Shown one piece after another: positions 6,681 through 14,271 of a DNA stretch of 19,064 bases (position 1 is the first letter of the stretch; every line of letters starts with the position of its first letter). Under the pieces are notes generated by a model, which was not told where the DNA came from, did not search any database, and was given only the letters and a program-made list of their open reading frames with translations. The position numbers and the translations under genes are program-made. Where the stretch lies: contig JANPIS010000280.1 in NCBI GenBank assembly GCA_031425095.1, positions 1 to 19,064 of the forward strand, written 5' to 3'. The DNA is from JANNXQ01 sp031425095 (GTDB taxonomy: Bacteria; Verrucomicrobiota; Verrucomicrobiia; Chthoniobacterales; Chthoniobacteraceae).

Positions 6681-7754
6681 ATGGCCTACATCGACCAGTT
6701 TTTCGAAGTCCTCGTCAACGCCGGCGCCTCTGATCTTCACCTCGCCGAGGGTGATTCGCCGAAGATCCGCCGCCACGGTGAAATCGTGGCGATTCGCAAT
6801 GAGCCGCTCACCCACGACGAGATGGCGTTCATGATGAGCGAAATCTCCGGGCCGGAGCGGTGGCAGAAGTTCGTCGAAGGGGGCGACATCGATCTCGCTT
6901 ACGAGATGGATGAACACTCGCGCTTTCGGTGCAATTTCCTCAAGCAGACGAATGGCTTCGGTTGCGTCTTTCGCCTCATCCCGACGAAGATCATGACTCT
7001 CGAGCAGCTCGGGATTCCACCAATCGTGAAGGAGTTTGGAAACATCCGCGGCGGGCTGGTCCTCGTCACCGGACCCACTGGCTCCGGCAAGTCCACGACG
7101 CTGGCGGCCCTGCTCGATTACATCAATACGAACTACTCGCGGCACATCATCACGGTCGAGGAGCCGATCGAATTCGTGCACGTGAACAAAAAGTCGATCA
7201 TCACCCAGCGCGAGGTGCCGGAGCACGCGATCGACTTTCCTCAGGGCCTGAAAGCGGCGTTGCGGGAAGATGCCGACATCGTGCTCGTCGGCGAAATGCG
7301 CGACCTGGAGACCATCTCGCTCGCGCTCACCGCAGCCGAGACGGGGCTGCTCGTCTTCGGCACCCTGCACACGAACAACGCGCGCAAGACCGTGGATCGT
7401 ATGATCGACGTCTTCCCTTCCGATCAACAGGCGCAAGTGCGCACCATGCTCGCAAACTCGCTCCGCGGCGTCGTCGCACAGCTCCTCCTCAAGAAAGCCG
7501 ACGGGGCTGGTCGTCTCGCGGTGAATGAAATCCTCGTCGTGAACAACGCCGCGAGCGCGATCATCCGCGAAGGCGCGACGCAGAAGCTGCAAGACGTGCT
7601 CGTGAGCGGCAAAAGCGAAGGCATGCAATTCATGGACGACGCCATCTGGCAGGTCATGCAGCAGGGTATCGTCGCCCCGCGCGAGGCCTACATGAAGGCG
7701 ATCGACAAGAATCGCTTCCGCGTCTTCCTTCCGCCGGAAGACGAAGGCTTGTAG
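6681..7754 (+). CDS. pilT: PilT-type twitching motility / retraction ATPase, copy 2
   Basis: A 357-residue paralogue of the preceding ATPase. It shows ASDLHLAEG at 16-24, canonical Walker A GPTGSGKST at 131-139, Asp box VEEPIEF, Walker B-like IVLVGEMRD and His box TLHTNNA. It is expected to act at the inner-membrane base of a type IV pilus, driving retraction alone or with the first copy. The start at 6681 (MAYIDQFF) fits the PilT N-terminus; an in-frame TTG at 6606 would translate the inverted repeat and is rejected. Spacing from the first pilT is 485 bases, almost all of it the S23/IVP element, so the two were probably adjacent before the insertion and may still share a transcript. Confidence 0.93.
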   Translation: MAYIDQFFEVLVNAGASDLHLAEGDSPKIRRHGEIVAIRNEPLTHDEMAFMMSEISGPERWQKFVEGGDIDLAYEMDEHSRFRCNFLKQTNGFGCVFRLIPTKIMTLEQLGIPPIVKEFGNIRGGLVLVTGPTGSGKSTTLAALLDYINTNYSRHIITVEEPIEFVHVNKKSIITQREVPEHAIDFPQGLKAALREDADIVLVGEMRDLETISLALTAAETGLLVFGTLHTNNARKTVDRMIDVFPSDQQAQVRTMLANSLRGVVAQLLLKKADGAGRLAVNEILVVNNAASAIIREGATQKLQDVLVSGKSEGMQFMDDAIWQVMQQGIVAPREAYMKAIDKNRFRVFLPPEDEGL

Positions 7755-7759
7755 GCGAG

Positions 7760-7775
7760 AGCCGCGGCCGCGGCT
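7760..7775. terminator. Perfect GC palindrome between convergent pilT and prmA
   Basis: AGCCGCGGCCGCGGCT is a perfect 16-base palindrome in the 19-base gap between two convergent stops, overlapping the prmA stop codon. It can fold as a six-pair stem with a GGCC loop on either RNA. There is no T-tract, so it is only a weak candidate for a bidirectional terminator. Confidence 0.35.
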
Positions 7776-8625
7776 AGAGCTTCGTCGCTAGGCCAGTCAC
7801 CCATTTCCCTTTCCGCACGATCTTCTCGATGCGGAAACAGTTCGCTTTCAATGCCGCGACGACTTCGCGCTCCTGAGCGCGCAGGATTCCGGAGAAGATC
7901 AAGCGGCCGCCTGTCTTCGTCGCTGCAGCGAGCTTCGGAGCGATCGGCACGAGAATGCCGCTATACATATTGGCCGCGACGACATCCCACGTCCGCTTCG
8001 GCTCCCAGCGGAGCACGTCCAGCTTCTGCGCCGTCACCTGATCGATCGCGTTGGCGCTCACGTTTTCCTTCGTGGTGCGCACCGAATCCGGGTCGAAGTC
8101 GCCCGCCACCACGCGCCGCGCACCGAGGGCTCGGCCCGCCAGCGCAAGGATGCCGCTGCCGCAGCCAAGATCGATCATCTCCCACGGCGCGTCCGCCAAC
8201 TCCTCGCTAACGTCCGCGAGCAACCGCAGGCATGTCGAGGTCGTGGCATGATCACCCGTGCCGAAGGCCATCCCCGCGGGAATCAGGAGCAGCCGGCGTC
8301 CATCGTTCTTTGCCGCCGCGAGCACACGCTCGCGCTCGGTCGCAACCACGACTAATCGATTGCGCACTTTGATCGGCGCCCGGTCCACCGCCGCCTGAAT
8401 CTGCCGCGGATGCTTCACCTCCCGCGCCTGCCCGCCAAAAGTCCGCACGAGTCGCTGTGCCTCCATGGACTTCAGCGCGAAGACTTCGACGCGGATCGTC
8501 CGCGCCCCCGCGAGCGCGACGATCGCCAGCCGATCGCGAAATTCACTCAGCCGATCCCACCAGACATCCTCCCACTTCGCCGCACTGAGCTTGCGCCAGG
8601 CGAAGCTGCCCCCTCCGGACTTCAT
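7774..8625 (-). CDS. prmA: Ribosomal protein L11 methyltransferase-like
   Basis: A 283-residue protein with the PrmA hallmarks: AGMAFGTGDHATT at 117-129 (family form PGMAFGTGxHxTT), the SAM-binding glycine loop IDLGCGSGIL at 151-160, an acidic residue after the second strand (AGDFDPD) and ANMYSGIL at the position of the family VANIL motif. PrmA trimethylates lysines and the N-terminus of ribosomal protein L11 using SAM. The N-terminal substrate-binding region of about 110 residues looks diverged. The start ATG overlaps the stop of the upstream methyltransferase gene (ATGA), so the two are coupled. The methylation target L11 is assigned by family only. Confidence 0.85.
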   Translation of the reverse strand: MKSGGGSFAWRKLSAAKWEDVWWDRLSEFRDRLAIVALAGARTIRVEVFALKSMEAQRLVRTFGGQAREVKHPRQIQAAVDRAPIKVRNRLVVVATERERVLAAAKNDGRRLLLIPAGMAFGTGDHATTSTCLRLLADVSEELADAPWEMIDLGCGSGILALAGRALGARRVVAGDFDPDSVRTTKENVSANAIDQVTAQKLDVLRWEPKRTWDVVAANMYSGILVPIAPKLAAATKTGGRLIFSGILRAQEREVVAALKANCFRIEKIVRKGKWVTGLATKL

Positions 8626-9440
8626 GGGGTGGTGTGGCGCGTGAGCAGGGCCGCCCGGCTCGGCGGCGCCTCGCAGCAGGGCAGCGCCGCGCTCTTCCCA
8701 CCTTTTTTCCGGAAGATGATCAGGTGCTGGATTGGCAGGACGTCGAGGTTCTCCACGAACTCGAGTTCGGGATGCAGCGCCATCTCCTTGCGGACCTGCG
8801 CCTCGCTCATCTTGTGCACTTCCTTGATCGGCACGTTCGGGTCTTCCTTCCGAAACTCCACAAAGACAATCCTCCCTCCTGGCTTCAGCCCCGCGATCAT
8901 CCCGCGGATCATTTCATACGGCTGATCGAATTCGTGGTACACATCGACCATGATCATCGTGTCGCACGACGCCGGCGGCACCTGCGGATTGGTCGTCGTG
9001 CCCATCACCGGCTTCACGTTTGAGATGCGAAACATGGCCATCCGCTTCGCGAGCAGATCGAGCATTTCCTGCTGAATATCGACACCATAGACCACTCCGG
9101 TCGGTGCCACCTTTTTTGCAATCTTCCGGCTCACGTAACCGGATCCGCATCCGATGTCCGCAACCACTTCCCCATCGCGGAATTTCAGCGCCTCCACCAT
9201 CACATCGGTCTTCTCCTCCTGCTCGCGCTCCGGCCTTTCGAGCCAGTTTGCCGCCTGGTGCCCCATCACAAACGCAATCTCGCGCCCGAGAAAGAACTTC
9301 CCCGTCCCGTTTTGATCATGCTCCGCCCGCGTCTCATACAGTGGAATCGGAAGCGGCACGGCCTCGGCCTCCGCGCGCGGCATCGCAGTGAACAGGCCTA
9401 CGGCAGTGGAAAAGGCGGCAATCAGGAATCGGGGATGCAT
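8622..9440 (-). CDS. Exported class I SAM-dependent methyltransferase
   Basis: A 272-residue protein with an apparent signal peptide (MHPRFLIAAFSTAVGLFTAM, then PRAEAEA). A family block follows (GREIAFVMGHQAANWLERPE), then the SAM-binding motif VVADIGCGSGYVS at about 93-104, the acidic VYGVDI, and DTMIMVDVYHEFDQP, LKPGGRIVFVEF. This is the class I Rossmann fold with motifs I to IV intact; the substrate is unknown. The ATG at 9440 is chosen because the signal peptide begins there; the frame reaches back to 9488. After the fold ends (LIIFRKK) there is an odd tail of about 25 residues that overlaps the prmA start. SAM is not expected outside the cytoplasm, so the signal peptide may be a membrane anchor or the start may be wrong. 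Confidence 0.8.
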   Translation of the reverse strand: MHPRFLIAAFSTAVGLFTAMPRAEAEAVPLPIPLYETRAEHDQNGTGKFFLGREIAFVMGHQAANWLERPEREQEEKTDVMVEALKFRDGEVVADIGCGSGYVSRKIAKKVAPTGVVYGVDIQQEMLDLLAKRMAMFRISNVKPVMGTTTNPQVPPASCDTMIMVDVYHEFDQPYEMIRGMIAGLKPGGRIVFVEFRKEDPNVPIKEVHKMSEAQVRKEMALHPELEFVENLDVLPIQHLIIFRKKGGKSAALPCCEAPPSRAALLTRHTTP

Positions 9441-9771
9441 CAGCAAAAGGTGAACCGCAGTAGATACCGCGACCACCGAGATGTCCAACCGCGCGGCTTA
9501 TCCCTCGAGACCCAGGCCACAGCCCAGAAAGGGTGACTGGACAGACTGCGCTTTTCTGCTTCCCTCTCCGCCGTCCCTCCGGAGCCATCCCGACCGCACG
9601 GCACTCGCTTTGCGTTTGGGGTCATCCGAAAACCGAAGGCACTCGCGACCGACCGCACTCAATGATGTCGCCGTGACGAATGCTGAAAGTCTTCCTTCAC
9701 GCTCCGTGTTTCCGCCATCTCGACCTCCCGTTCGCGCGTATCTCAAAAGCACCCGCTCAGGGCTCAAATCC
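9441..9771. other. 331-base divergent intergenic region, nothing recognised
   Basis: Lies between the divergent methyltransferase and SUMF1 genes, so it should contain both promoters. I see no convincing sigma-70 boxes, no clear inverted repeat, no RNA gene and no plausible small gene. The SUMF1 frame stays open through it, but the residues are arginine/serine/proline rich and lie before a signal peptide. Confidence 0.5.
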
Positions 9772-11019
9772 ATGCCATTTCAAAACCGCTGCCAACGTCG
9801 CGAAGAAGAGAAGCCACGCGTCTTTCCGTTGTTGCGCCGCTGGATTCTAGGGATGGCGATCCTGACGCCGTTCCTGGGGACAGCACTGGGCGGTCCGAGC
9901 ATCACCAATATCATCCCAGCGCAGCGGGTGGGGACGAAACTTGTGGATGTGACCTACGATCTGTCGGCGCCGGGCGCGACCGCCGTCACGGTCACCCTGC
10001 AGATTTCCAACGACGGCGGGGCGACGTTTGCGGTGCCATCGACGAGCGTCACCGGCGACATCGGACCCGGCATCATGCCCGGGCCGGGCCGCGTGCTGAC
10101 TTGGAATGCCGGAGTGGACTGGAATCAGCAGGTCTCCTCCCAGATGCGCTTTCGGCTCACCGTGGATGATGGCTTGACCGCTCCTTCCGGCTTCGCGTTG
10201 GTGCCGGCGGGAGTGTTCCAAATGGGAGATGCGGTCGATTCGCTCGCCATCGCCCCGGTCCACATGGTTGCCGTCGGCGCTTACTACGTGCAGTTGACAG
10301 AAACGACCAAGGCTCAATGGGACACAGTCTATGGATGGGCTGTGGCCAACGGATACCTCTTCGACAACCCGGGATTGGGCAAGGCAACGGGCCACCCAGT
10401 GCATAATGTGAACTGGTATGACATGGTCAAATGGTGCAACGCGCGGAGTCAGATGGATGGGTTGGTGCCGGCCTATTACACAGATGGTTCGCAGAGTGTG
10501 ATCTACAAGACCGGCCAGGTAAATTTGACCAATGCCATGGTGAAGTGGACGGCGAATGGCTACAGGCTTCCCACGGAAGCTGAATGGGAGAAAGCTGCGC
10601 GCGGCGGTCAGACCGGGCTGCGTTTCCCTTGGGGATCGGAAAGCACTCACTCGTGGGCCAACTACTACAGCGTCGTGGGTTACCCATACGATCCGAGCCC
10701 GACGCGCACCTTTCACCCCGACTATCAGACCGGTGGCTTTCCTTACACGAGCCCAGTGGGATCTTTCCCGGCCAATGGATATGGACTCCACGATGTGTGT
10801 GGGAATGTCTTCGAGTGGTGTTGGGACTGGCTGGGGCCTTACCCCACGGCGCCGGGACCTGACACACGCGGCCCGACGAGCGGAACTGCCCGCGTCCTGC
10901 GTGGAGGGGGCTGGGATCATGGGTCGTCCTATGCGCGCTGCGCCTTCCGCAACAATGAAATCGGGCCGGACAGCCGTGATCAAATCATCGGATTCCGCGT
11001 GGTCCGCACTGCGCCTTAG
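9772..11019 (+). CDS. Exported SUMF1 / formylglycine-generating-enzyme-like protein lacking the catalytic cysteines
   Basis: A 415-residue protein. A basic start (RRWILGMAILTPFLGTALGG) is a likely signal peptide. Residues of about 43-135 form a beta-sandwich leader (TNIIPAQRVGTKLVDVTYDL, LTWNAGVDWNQQVSSQMRFR) seen before SUMF1 domains in Verrucomicrobiota. The SUMF1 domain (about 137-412) has FALVPAGVFQMGD, HPVHNVNWYDMVKWCNAR, YRLPTEAEWEKAARGG, GNVFEWCWDW and IGFRVVRT. True formylglycine-generating enzymes use two cysteines just after the RGGS-like strand; here the stretch is GGGWDHGSSYARCAFRNNE, without the pair, so sulfatase activation is unlikely. Sampled GC is near 50%, below most neighbours. 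An alternative start is the ATG at 9853. The next gene begins two bases after the stop. Confidence 0.85.
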   Translation: MPFQNRCQRREEEKPRVFPLLRRWILGMAILTPFLGTALGGPSITNIIPAQRVGTKLVDVTYDLSAPGATAVTVTLQISNDGGATFAVPSTSVTGDIGPGIMPGPGRVLTWNAGVDWNQQVSSQMRFRLTVDDGLTAPSGFALVPAGVFQMGDAVDSLAIAPVHMVAVGAYYVQLTETTKAQWDTVYGWAVANGYLFDNPGLGKATGHPVHNVNWYDMVKWCNARSQMDGLVPAYYTDGSQSVIYKTGQVNLTNAMVKWTANGYRLPTEAEWEKAARGGQTGLRFPWGSESTHSWANYYSVVGYPYDPSPTRTFHPDYQTGGFPYTSPVGSFPANGYGLHDVCGNVFEWCWDWLGPYPTAPGPDTRGPTSGTARVLRGGGWDHGSSYARCAFRNNEIGPDSRDQIIGFRVVRTAP

Positions 11020-11021
11020 TC

Positions 11022-11885
11022 ATGCGAAATCCCTTTGATCTTTACGGCCCTGGCAAAGCGCGCGTCCTGTTACCAGCGGTATTACTCTTCCTCTTGTCGC
11101 TTTTCACGCGGGCCGAAACCAGCACCGCCACCTCCGGCAACGTCGTCGTCGATACGCGGGACTTCCCGGAAATCGTCGTGCTCGCACAACCGACAAATGC
11201 GAACGTCACCACCGGGAGCACCCAGACTCTTGGCAGCGCGGCCGGCACAAGTGTCAGCCGCAGCTTCACGATCCGGAACGTGGGAACCGCAGATCTCTCC
11301 GGAGTCACTGCCTCGCTATCGAGCCCGGATGGCTCCTTCATTCTCACGACGCTACCCGCTGCCGTGGTCAGCAACTCTGGCAGCAGCACAACTTTCACGG
11401 TGCGGTTTGTGCCTGCTGGGTCGGACGAAACGGCGGCCACGATTCAGATCGCAAGCAACGACCCGGACGAGAGTCCCTTCGTAATCGGGCTCACCGGCAA
11501 GGTGCTTTCCTTCAGTCAGGACAGTGACAGCGATGGCTTGAACGACGCGGCGGAATCCCAGATGGCGACCCTCGGCTTTGACTGGCAGCTCAACCAGTCC
11601 GCGCTGGTTGCCACGTTCTTCGCCTCGGCGAACGGAGCCGGCCTCTACACCCCGTCGCAGGTGCAAGCCCTCAAAATCGGCACCCCTCTCCTGACCCGCG
11701 ACCCGCAGACTGGCCGGTTCAAGCTGACGATCGGGGTCAAGAAGTCCACGAACGTGCAGACGCCGTTTAGCCCCTTCCCGATGAATACCCCGCAAGCGAC
11801 CACGGTTGTGAATTCCCAGGGCGAACTGGAGTTCGAGTTTTCGCCCACTGACGACGCGGCCTTTTTTCGATTGCAGGCTCAATGA
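11022..11885 (+). CDS. Exported choice-of-anchor D protein with a calcium-loop-like repeat
   Basis: A 287-residue protein starting two bases after the SUMF1 gene, so the two form an operon. It has a signal peptide (ARVLLPAVLLFLLSLFTRAE). A choice-of-anchor D / HYDIN-like beta-sandwich follows (TSVSRSFTIRNVGTADLSGV, FTVRFVPAG, IQIASNDPDESPFVIGLTG), then DSDSDGLNDAAE, a thrombospondin type 3-like Ca2+ loop. The last 90 residues (GLYTPSQVQALKIGTPLLTR, FKLTIGVKKSTNVQ, FEFSPTDDAAFFRLQAQ) look like a C-terminal module I associate with secreted Verrucomicrobiota proteins. No LPXTG or PEP-CTERM sorting signal is visible. Cell-surface or extracellular location is inferred. No enzymatic motif was seen. 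Confidence 0.8.
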   Translation: MRNPFDLYGPGKARVLLPAVLLFLLSLFTRAETSTATSGNVVVDTRDFPEIVVLAQPTNANVTTGSTQTLGSAAGTSVSRSFTIRNVGTADLSGVTASLSSPDGSFILTTLPAAVVSNSGSSTTFTVRFVPAGSDETAATIQIASNDPDESPFVIGLTGKVLSFSQDSDSDGLNDAAESQMATLGFDWQLNQSALVATFFASANGAGLYTPSQVQALKIGTPLLTRDPQTGRFKLTIGVKKSTNVQTPFSPFPMNTPQATTVVNSQGELEFEFSPTDDAAFFRLQAQ

Positions 11886-11970
11886 TCTCCGCCAGGCGGC
11901 GCACCTCCCAGCGTGCCACTTCCCTCAAGCCTTGCCGGCACTGGCCCGTTCCCTGCACTATCCGCGACCC

Positions 11971-12864
11971 ATGAAATTCATCCGCGACATCCACGAAGAG
12001 TGCCGCGCCGCCGGTCGTCCGGCGGTTTCCGTGGAATTCTTCCCCCCGAAGACTGACGAAGGCGATCGCACCCTGCTCGAAAAGACGATTCCGGCTCTGC
12101 TCGGCCTAAAGCCGGACTACTGCTCGGTGACCTACGGAGCGGGCGGCACGACGCGGGAAAAGACGGTGGGCATCGTGGATCGCATCCAGCGCGAGCATCA
12201 GCTCACGGCAATGATGCATCTCACGTGCGTGAATTCGACCCAGGCGGAACTCGGCGAGGTCATCGCGGATGCGCGCAGCCGCGGAATTAAAAACATCCTC
12301 GCTCTCAGGGGTGATCCGCCGAATGGCGCGAGCGAATGGGTCGCGACGGAAGGTGGCTTTCAGTATTCCAGTCAGCTCGTGGCCTTCCTGCGGAAACTGG
12401 GTGGGTTTTCGATCGGCACCGCGGGATTTCCCGAGGGCCATATCGCCTGCACGGCAGGCAAGGAAGTGGACTGGGGTTACCTCGCGGAGAAGATCCGGGC
12501 CGGGGCGGACTTCGTGATCACGCAGCTCTTTTTCGACAACGAAGACTTCTACCGATTCCACGAGCACCTCACGGCAAAGCTCGGCGCAAATGTCCCGGTC
12601 ATACCCGGGATGCTGCCAATCCTCTCGGCGCGGCAGACGAAGAAATTTACCGAACTCTGCGGGGCGCGCCTGCCCAAGGCCTTCGTCACAAAACTCGACC
12701 AGCTCGGCGACGACGATGCGGCGGTGATCGACTTTGGGATCGAATACACGACGCGCCAGTGCGAGGCGCTGCTCGCGCACGGCGTGCCCGGAATCCATTT
12801 CTACTCGCTCAACAAGGTCCACTCGACCGAGCGCGTGATCCGCAATCTCGGGCTCGCGAAATGA
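11971..12864 (+). CDS. metF: 5,10-methylenetetrahydrofolate reductase
   Basis: A FAD-dependent reductase that converts 5,10-methylene-THF to 5-methyl-THF for methionine synthesis. The 297-residue protein has VEFFPPK at 21-27 with the catalytic Glu22 (Glu28 in E. coli), SVTYGAGGTTREKT, MMHLTCVN, ILALRGDPP with the FAD-contacting Asp, IGTAGFPEGH, ADFVITQLFFDN and VPVIPGMLPI, and ends with GVPGIHFYSLNK. Length and motifs are those of a complete bacterial MetF. The ATG at 11971 is preferred to an in-frame TTG at 11932. The stop overlaps the start of the next gene as ATGA. The 85-base gap before it shows no clear terminator. Confidence 0.96.
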   Translation: MKFIRDIHEECRAAGRPAVSVEFFPPKTDEGDRTLLEKTIPALLGLKPDYCSVTYGAGGTTREKTVGIVDRIQREHQLTAMMHLTCVNSTQAELGEVIADARSRGIKNILALRGDPPNGASEWVATEGGFQYSSQLVAFLRKLGGFSIGTAGFPEGHIACTAGKEVDWGYLAEKIRAGADFVITQLFFDNEDFYRFHEHLTAKLGANVPVIPGMLPILSARQTKKFTELCGARLPKAFVTKLDQLGDDDAAVIDFGIEYTTRQCEALLAHGVPGIHFYSLNKVHSTERVIRNLGLAK

Positions 12865-13220
12865 GCCTGCGGGTCTGGGCTTACTCCGGCTGCGACACCT
12901 GCCGGAAGGCGCTGAAGTATCTGCAGGAGCAAAAGGTCGCACACGAGGTCATCGCGATCCGCGAGCAGCCGCCCAACGTCGGTGATCTCCGGCGCATGCT
13001 CGGCTATCTCGATGGCGACTTGCGCCGGCTTTTCAATACCAGCGGCCAGGATTACCGCGCGCTGAAGATGAGCGAGAAGCTGCCGACGCTGTCCGTGGAC
13101 GACGCTCTCGCGCTACTGGCGAAGAACGGAAATCTCGTGAAGCGCCCGTTCGTGCTCGCCCCGCACGGAGGTGTGGTTGGCTTCAAGCTCCCGGACTGGG
13201 AGCAGTTGCTGGCAGACTGA
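12861..13220 (+). CDS. ArsC/Spx/YffB-family thioredoxin-fold protein
   Basis: A 119-residue protein of the arsenate reductase ArsC/Spx/MgsR family. It starts MSLRVWAYSGCDTCRKAL with a Cys11-x-x-Cys14 pair at the active-site position, and has the family signature NLVKRPFV at 91-98 followed by VVGFKLPDWEQLL. The CxxC pair is as in Spx and MgsR. Classical ArsC has a single Cys in this position, and the arsenate-site residues cannot be judged here. It may be a glutathione- or thioredoxin-linked reductase or a redox regulator. It is translationally coupled to metF (ATGA), and the gap to the convergent kdsD stop is only nine bases. Confidence 0.88.
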   Translation: MSLRVWAYSGCDTCRKALKYLQEQKVAHEVIAIREQPPNVGDLRRMLGYLDGDLRRLFNTSGQDYRALKMSEKLPTLSVDDALALLAKNGNLVKRPFVLAPHGGVVGFKLPDWEQLLAD

Positions 13221-13229
13221 TCGCCCGGC

Positions 13230-14201
13230 TCAGACGAGCCGGAAGCGCGCGAGATCCTGCGAATCGACGACACCGACCGGCACCCCGGCTTCGTCGAGGA
13301 CGACGAGATCGTCGATGCGATGACGCTCGAGGATGTGGAGCACTTCGACCGCGAGCTTGTCGCCACGGATGGTGATCGGGCTTTTCGTCATGAACTCTCC
13401 AACCGGACGCTCGAGCAGATCGCCGTGCGTCTGGAAATGCCGACCGAAGTCGCCGTGGGTGAAGATGCCCGCCAGCGCGCCATCCGCACCGGTGATCACC
13501 GCCGCGCCGGCCCGCGCGCGGGCCATCGCGTGGAGCACTTCGCGCACGGTCGCCGTGGGCGCGACCAGAGCCATCTGCTCCAGGCCGCGCATGATCTGAT
13601 GCACGCGCAGGAGCAGGGTCCGGCCGAGCCGTCCGCCGGGGTGAAAGCGCGCGAAGTCTTCCCGCGTAAATCCGCGCGCCTCGAGCAGGACCATCGCGAG
13701 CGCGTCGCCAAGCACGAGCATGGCCGTCGTGCTGGAAGTCGGCGCGAGTTCAAGCGGACAGGCTTCACGTTCCACCCGCACGTCGAGATGCACGTGGCTG
13801 TTCTTCGCGAGGAAAGAGTTCGGGTTGCCCGTGACGGCCACGATCTTCACGTCGAAGCGCGCCACGGCGGGGAGGATGTTGATCAGCTCATCGGTTTCAC
13901 CGCTGTAGCTGAGCGCGAGGATCGCGTCGCCATCCGCGATCACACCGAGATCGCCGTGCAAGGCGTTGAGGGAATTCAACACCACCGCTGGCGAGCCGGT
14001 GCTGGTCAGCGTGGCCGCGATCTTTTCGCCAATATGGCCGCTCTTGCCGACACCGCAGACGACGATCTTGCCGCGATTTTCCACGCTCGCCCGGAGGATC
14101 TCCACAGCCGCCGTAAAGGAGTCATCGAGCCGATCGTGGAGACGTTGCACTTCGGCGAGTTCGAGGGCGATCACGCGGCGGGCGCGTTCAAGATAATCCA
14201 T
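13230..14201 (-). CDS. kdsD: Arabinose-5-phosphate isomerase (KpsF/GutQ family)
   Basis: Interconverts ribulose 5-phosphate and arabinose 5-phosphate, the first step to KDO in LPS. The 323-residue protein has an N-terminal SIS domain (VVCGVGKSGHIGEKIAATL at 47-65, LSYSGETDE at 97-105, TSSTTAMLVLGDALA at 155-169, FHPGGRLG at 186-193 with the conserved His). Two CBS domains follow from about 200 (IMRGLEQM; TVREVLHAM; GIFTHGDFGRH; FMTKSPITI; RIDDLVVLDEAGVPVGVVDS). Length matches E. coli KdsD (328). The start is 14201 (MDYLERA) or 14225 (MNPTKTEP). It implies an LPS-bearing outer membrane. Divergent from a glycosyltransferase gene. Confidence 0.95.
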   Translation of the reverse strand: MDYLERARRVIALELAEVQRLHDRLDDSFTAAVEILRASVENRGKIVVCGVGKSGHIGEKIAATLTSTGSPAVVLNSLNALHGDLGVIADGDAILALSYSGETDELINILPAVARFDVKIVAVTGNPNSFLAKNSHVHLDVRVEREACPLELAPTSSTTAMLVLGDALAMVLLEARGFTREDFARFHPGGRLGRTLLLRVHQIMRGLEQMALVAPTATVREVLHAMARARAGAAVITGADGALAGIFTHGDFGRHFQTHGDLLERPVGEFMTKSPITIRGDKLAVEVLHILERHRIDDLVVLDEAGVPVGVVDSQDLARFRLV

Positions 14202-14271
14202 GGGCTCGGTTTTCGTCGGGTTCATCCGGCTCGACAAGCCACCATTCGCCGCCGCAGCGTGGCCGCCCCGC
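14202..14271. promoter_or_regulatory. Short divergent promoter region between kdsD and the glycosyltransferase gene
   Basis: Seventy bases separate the two divergent starts, so both promoters must sit here or inside the coding ends. No -35/-10 pair is convincing. If the kdsD start is 14225, only 46 bases remain. Confidence 0.4.

Noticed and set aside
9481..9771. N-terminal extension of the SUMF1 protein through the intergenic region
   Set aside because: The residues are low-complexity and precede a signal peptide that must be near the N-terminus; overlap with the divergent gene start is also unlikely.
12861..13220. Assignment as arsenate reductase ArsC
   Set aside because: The CxxC pair fits Spx/MgsR/YffB-type proteins as well, and no arsenic-resistance genes are nearby; kept at family level.
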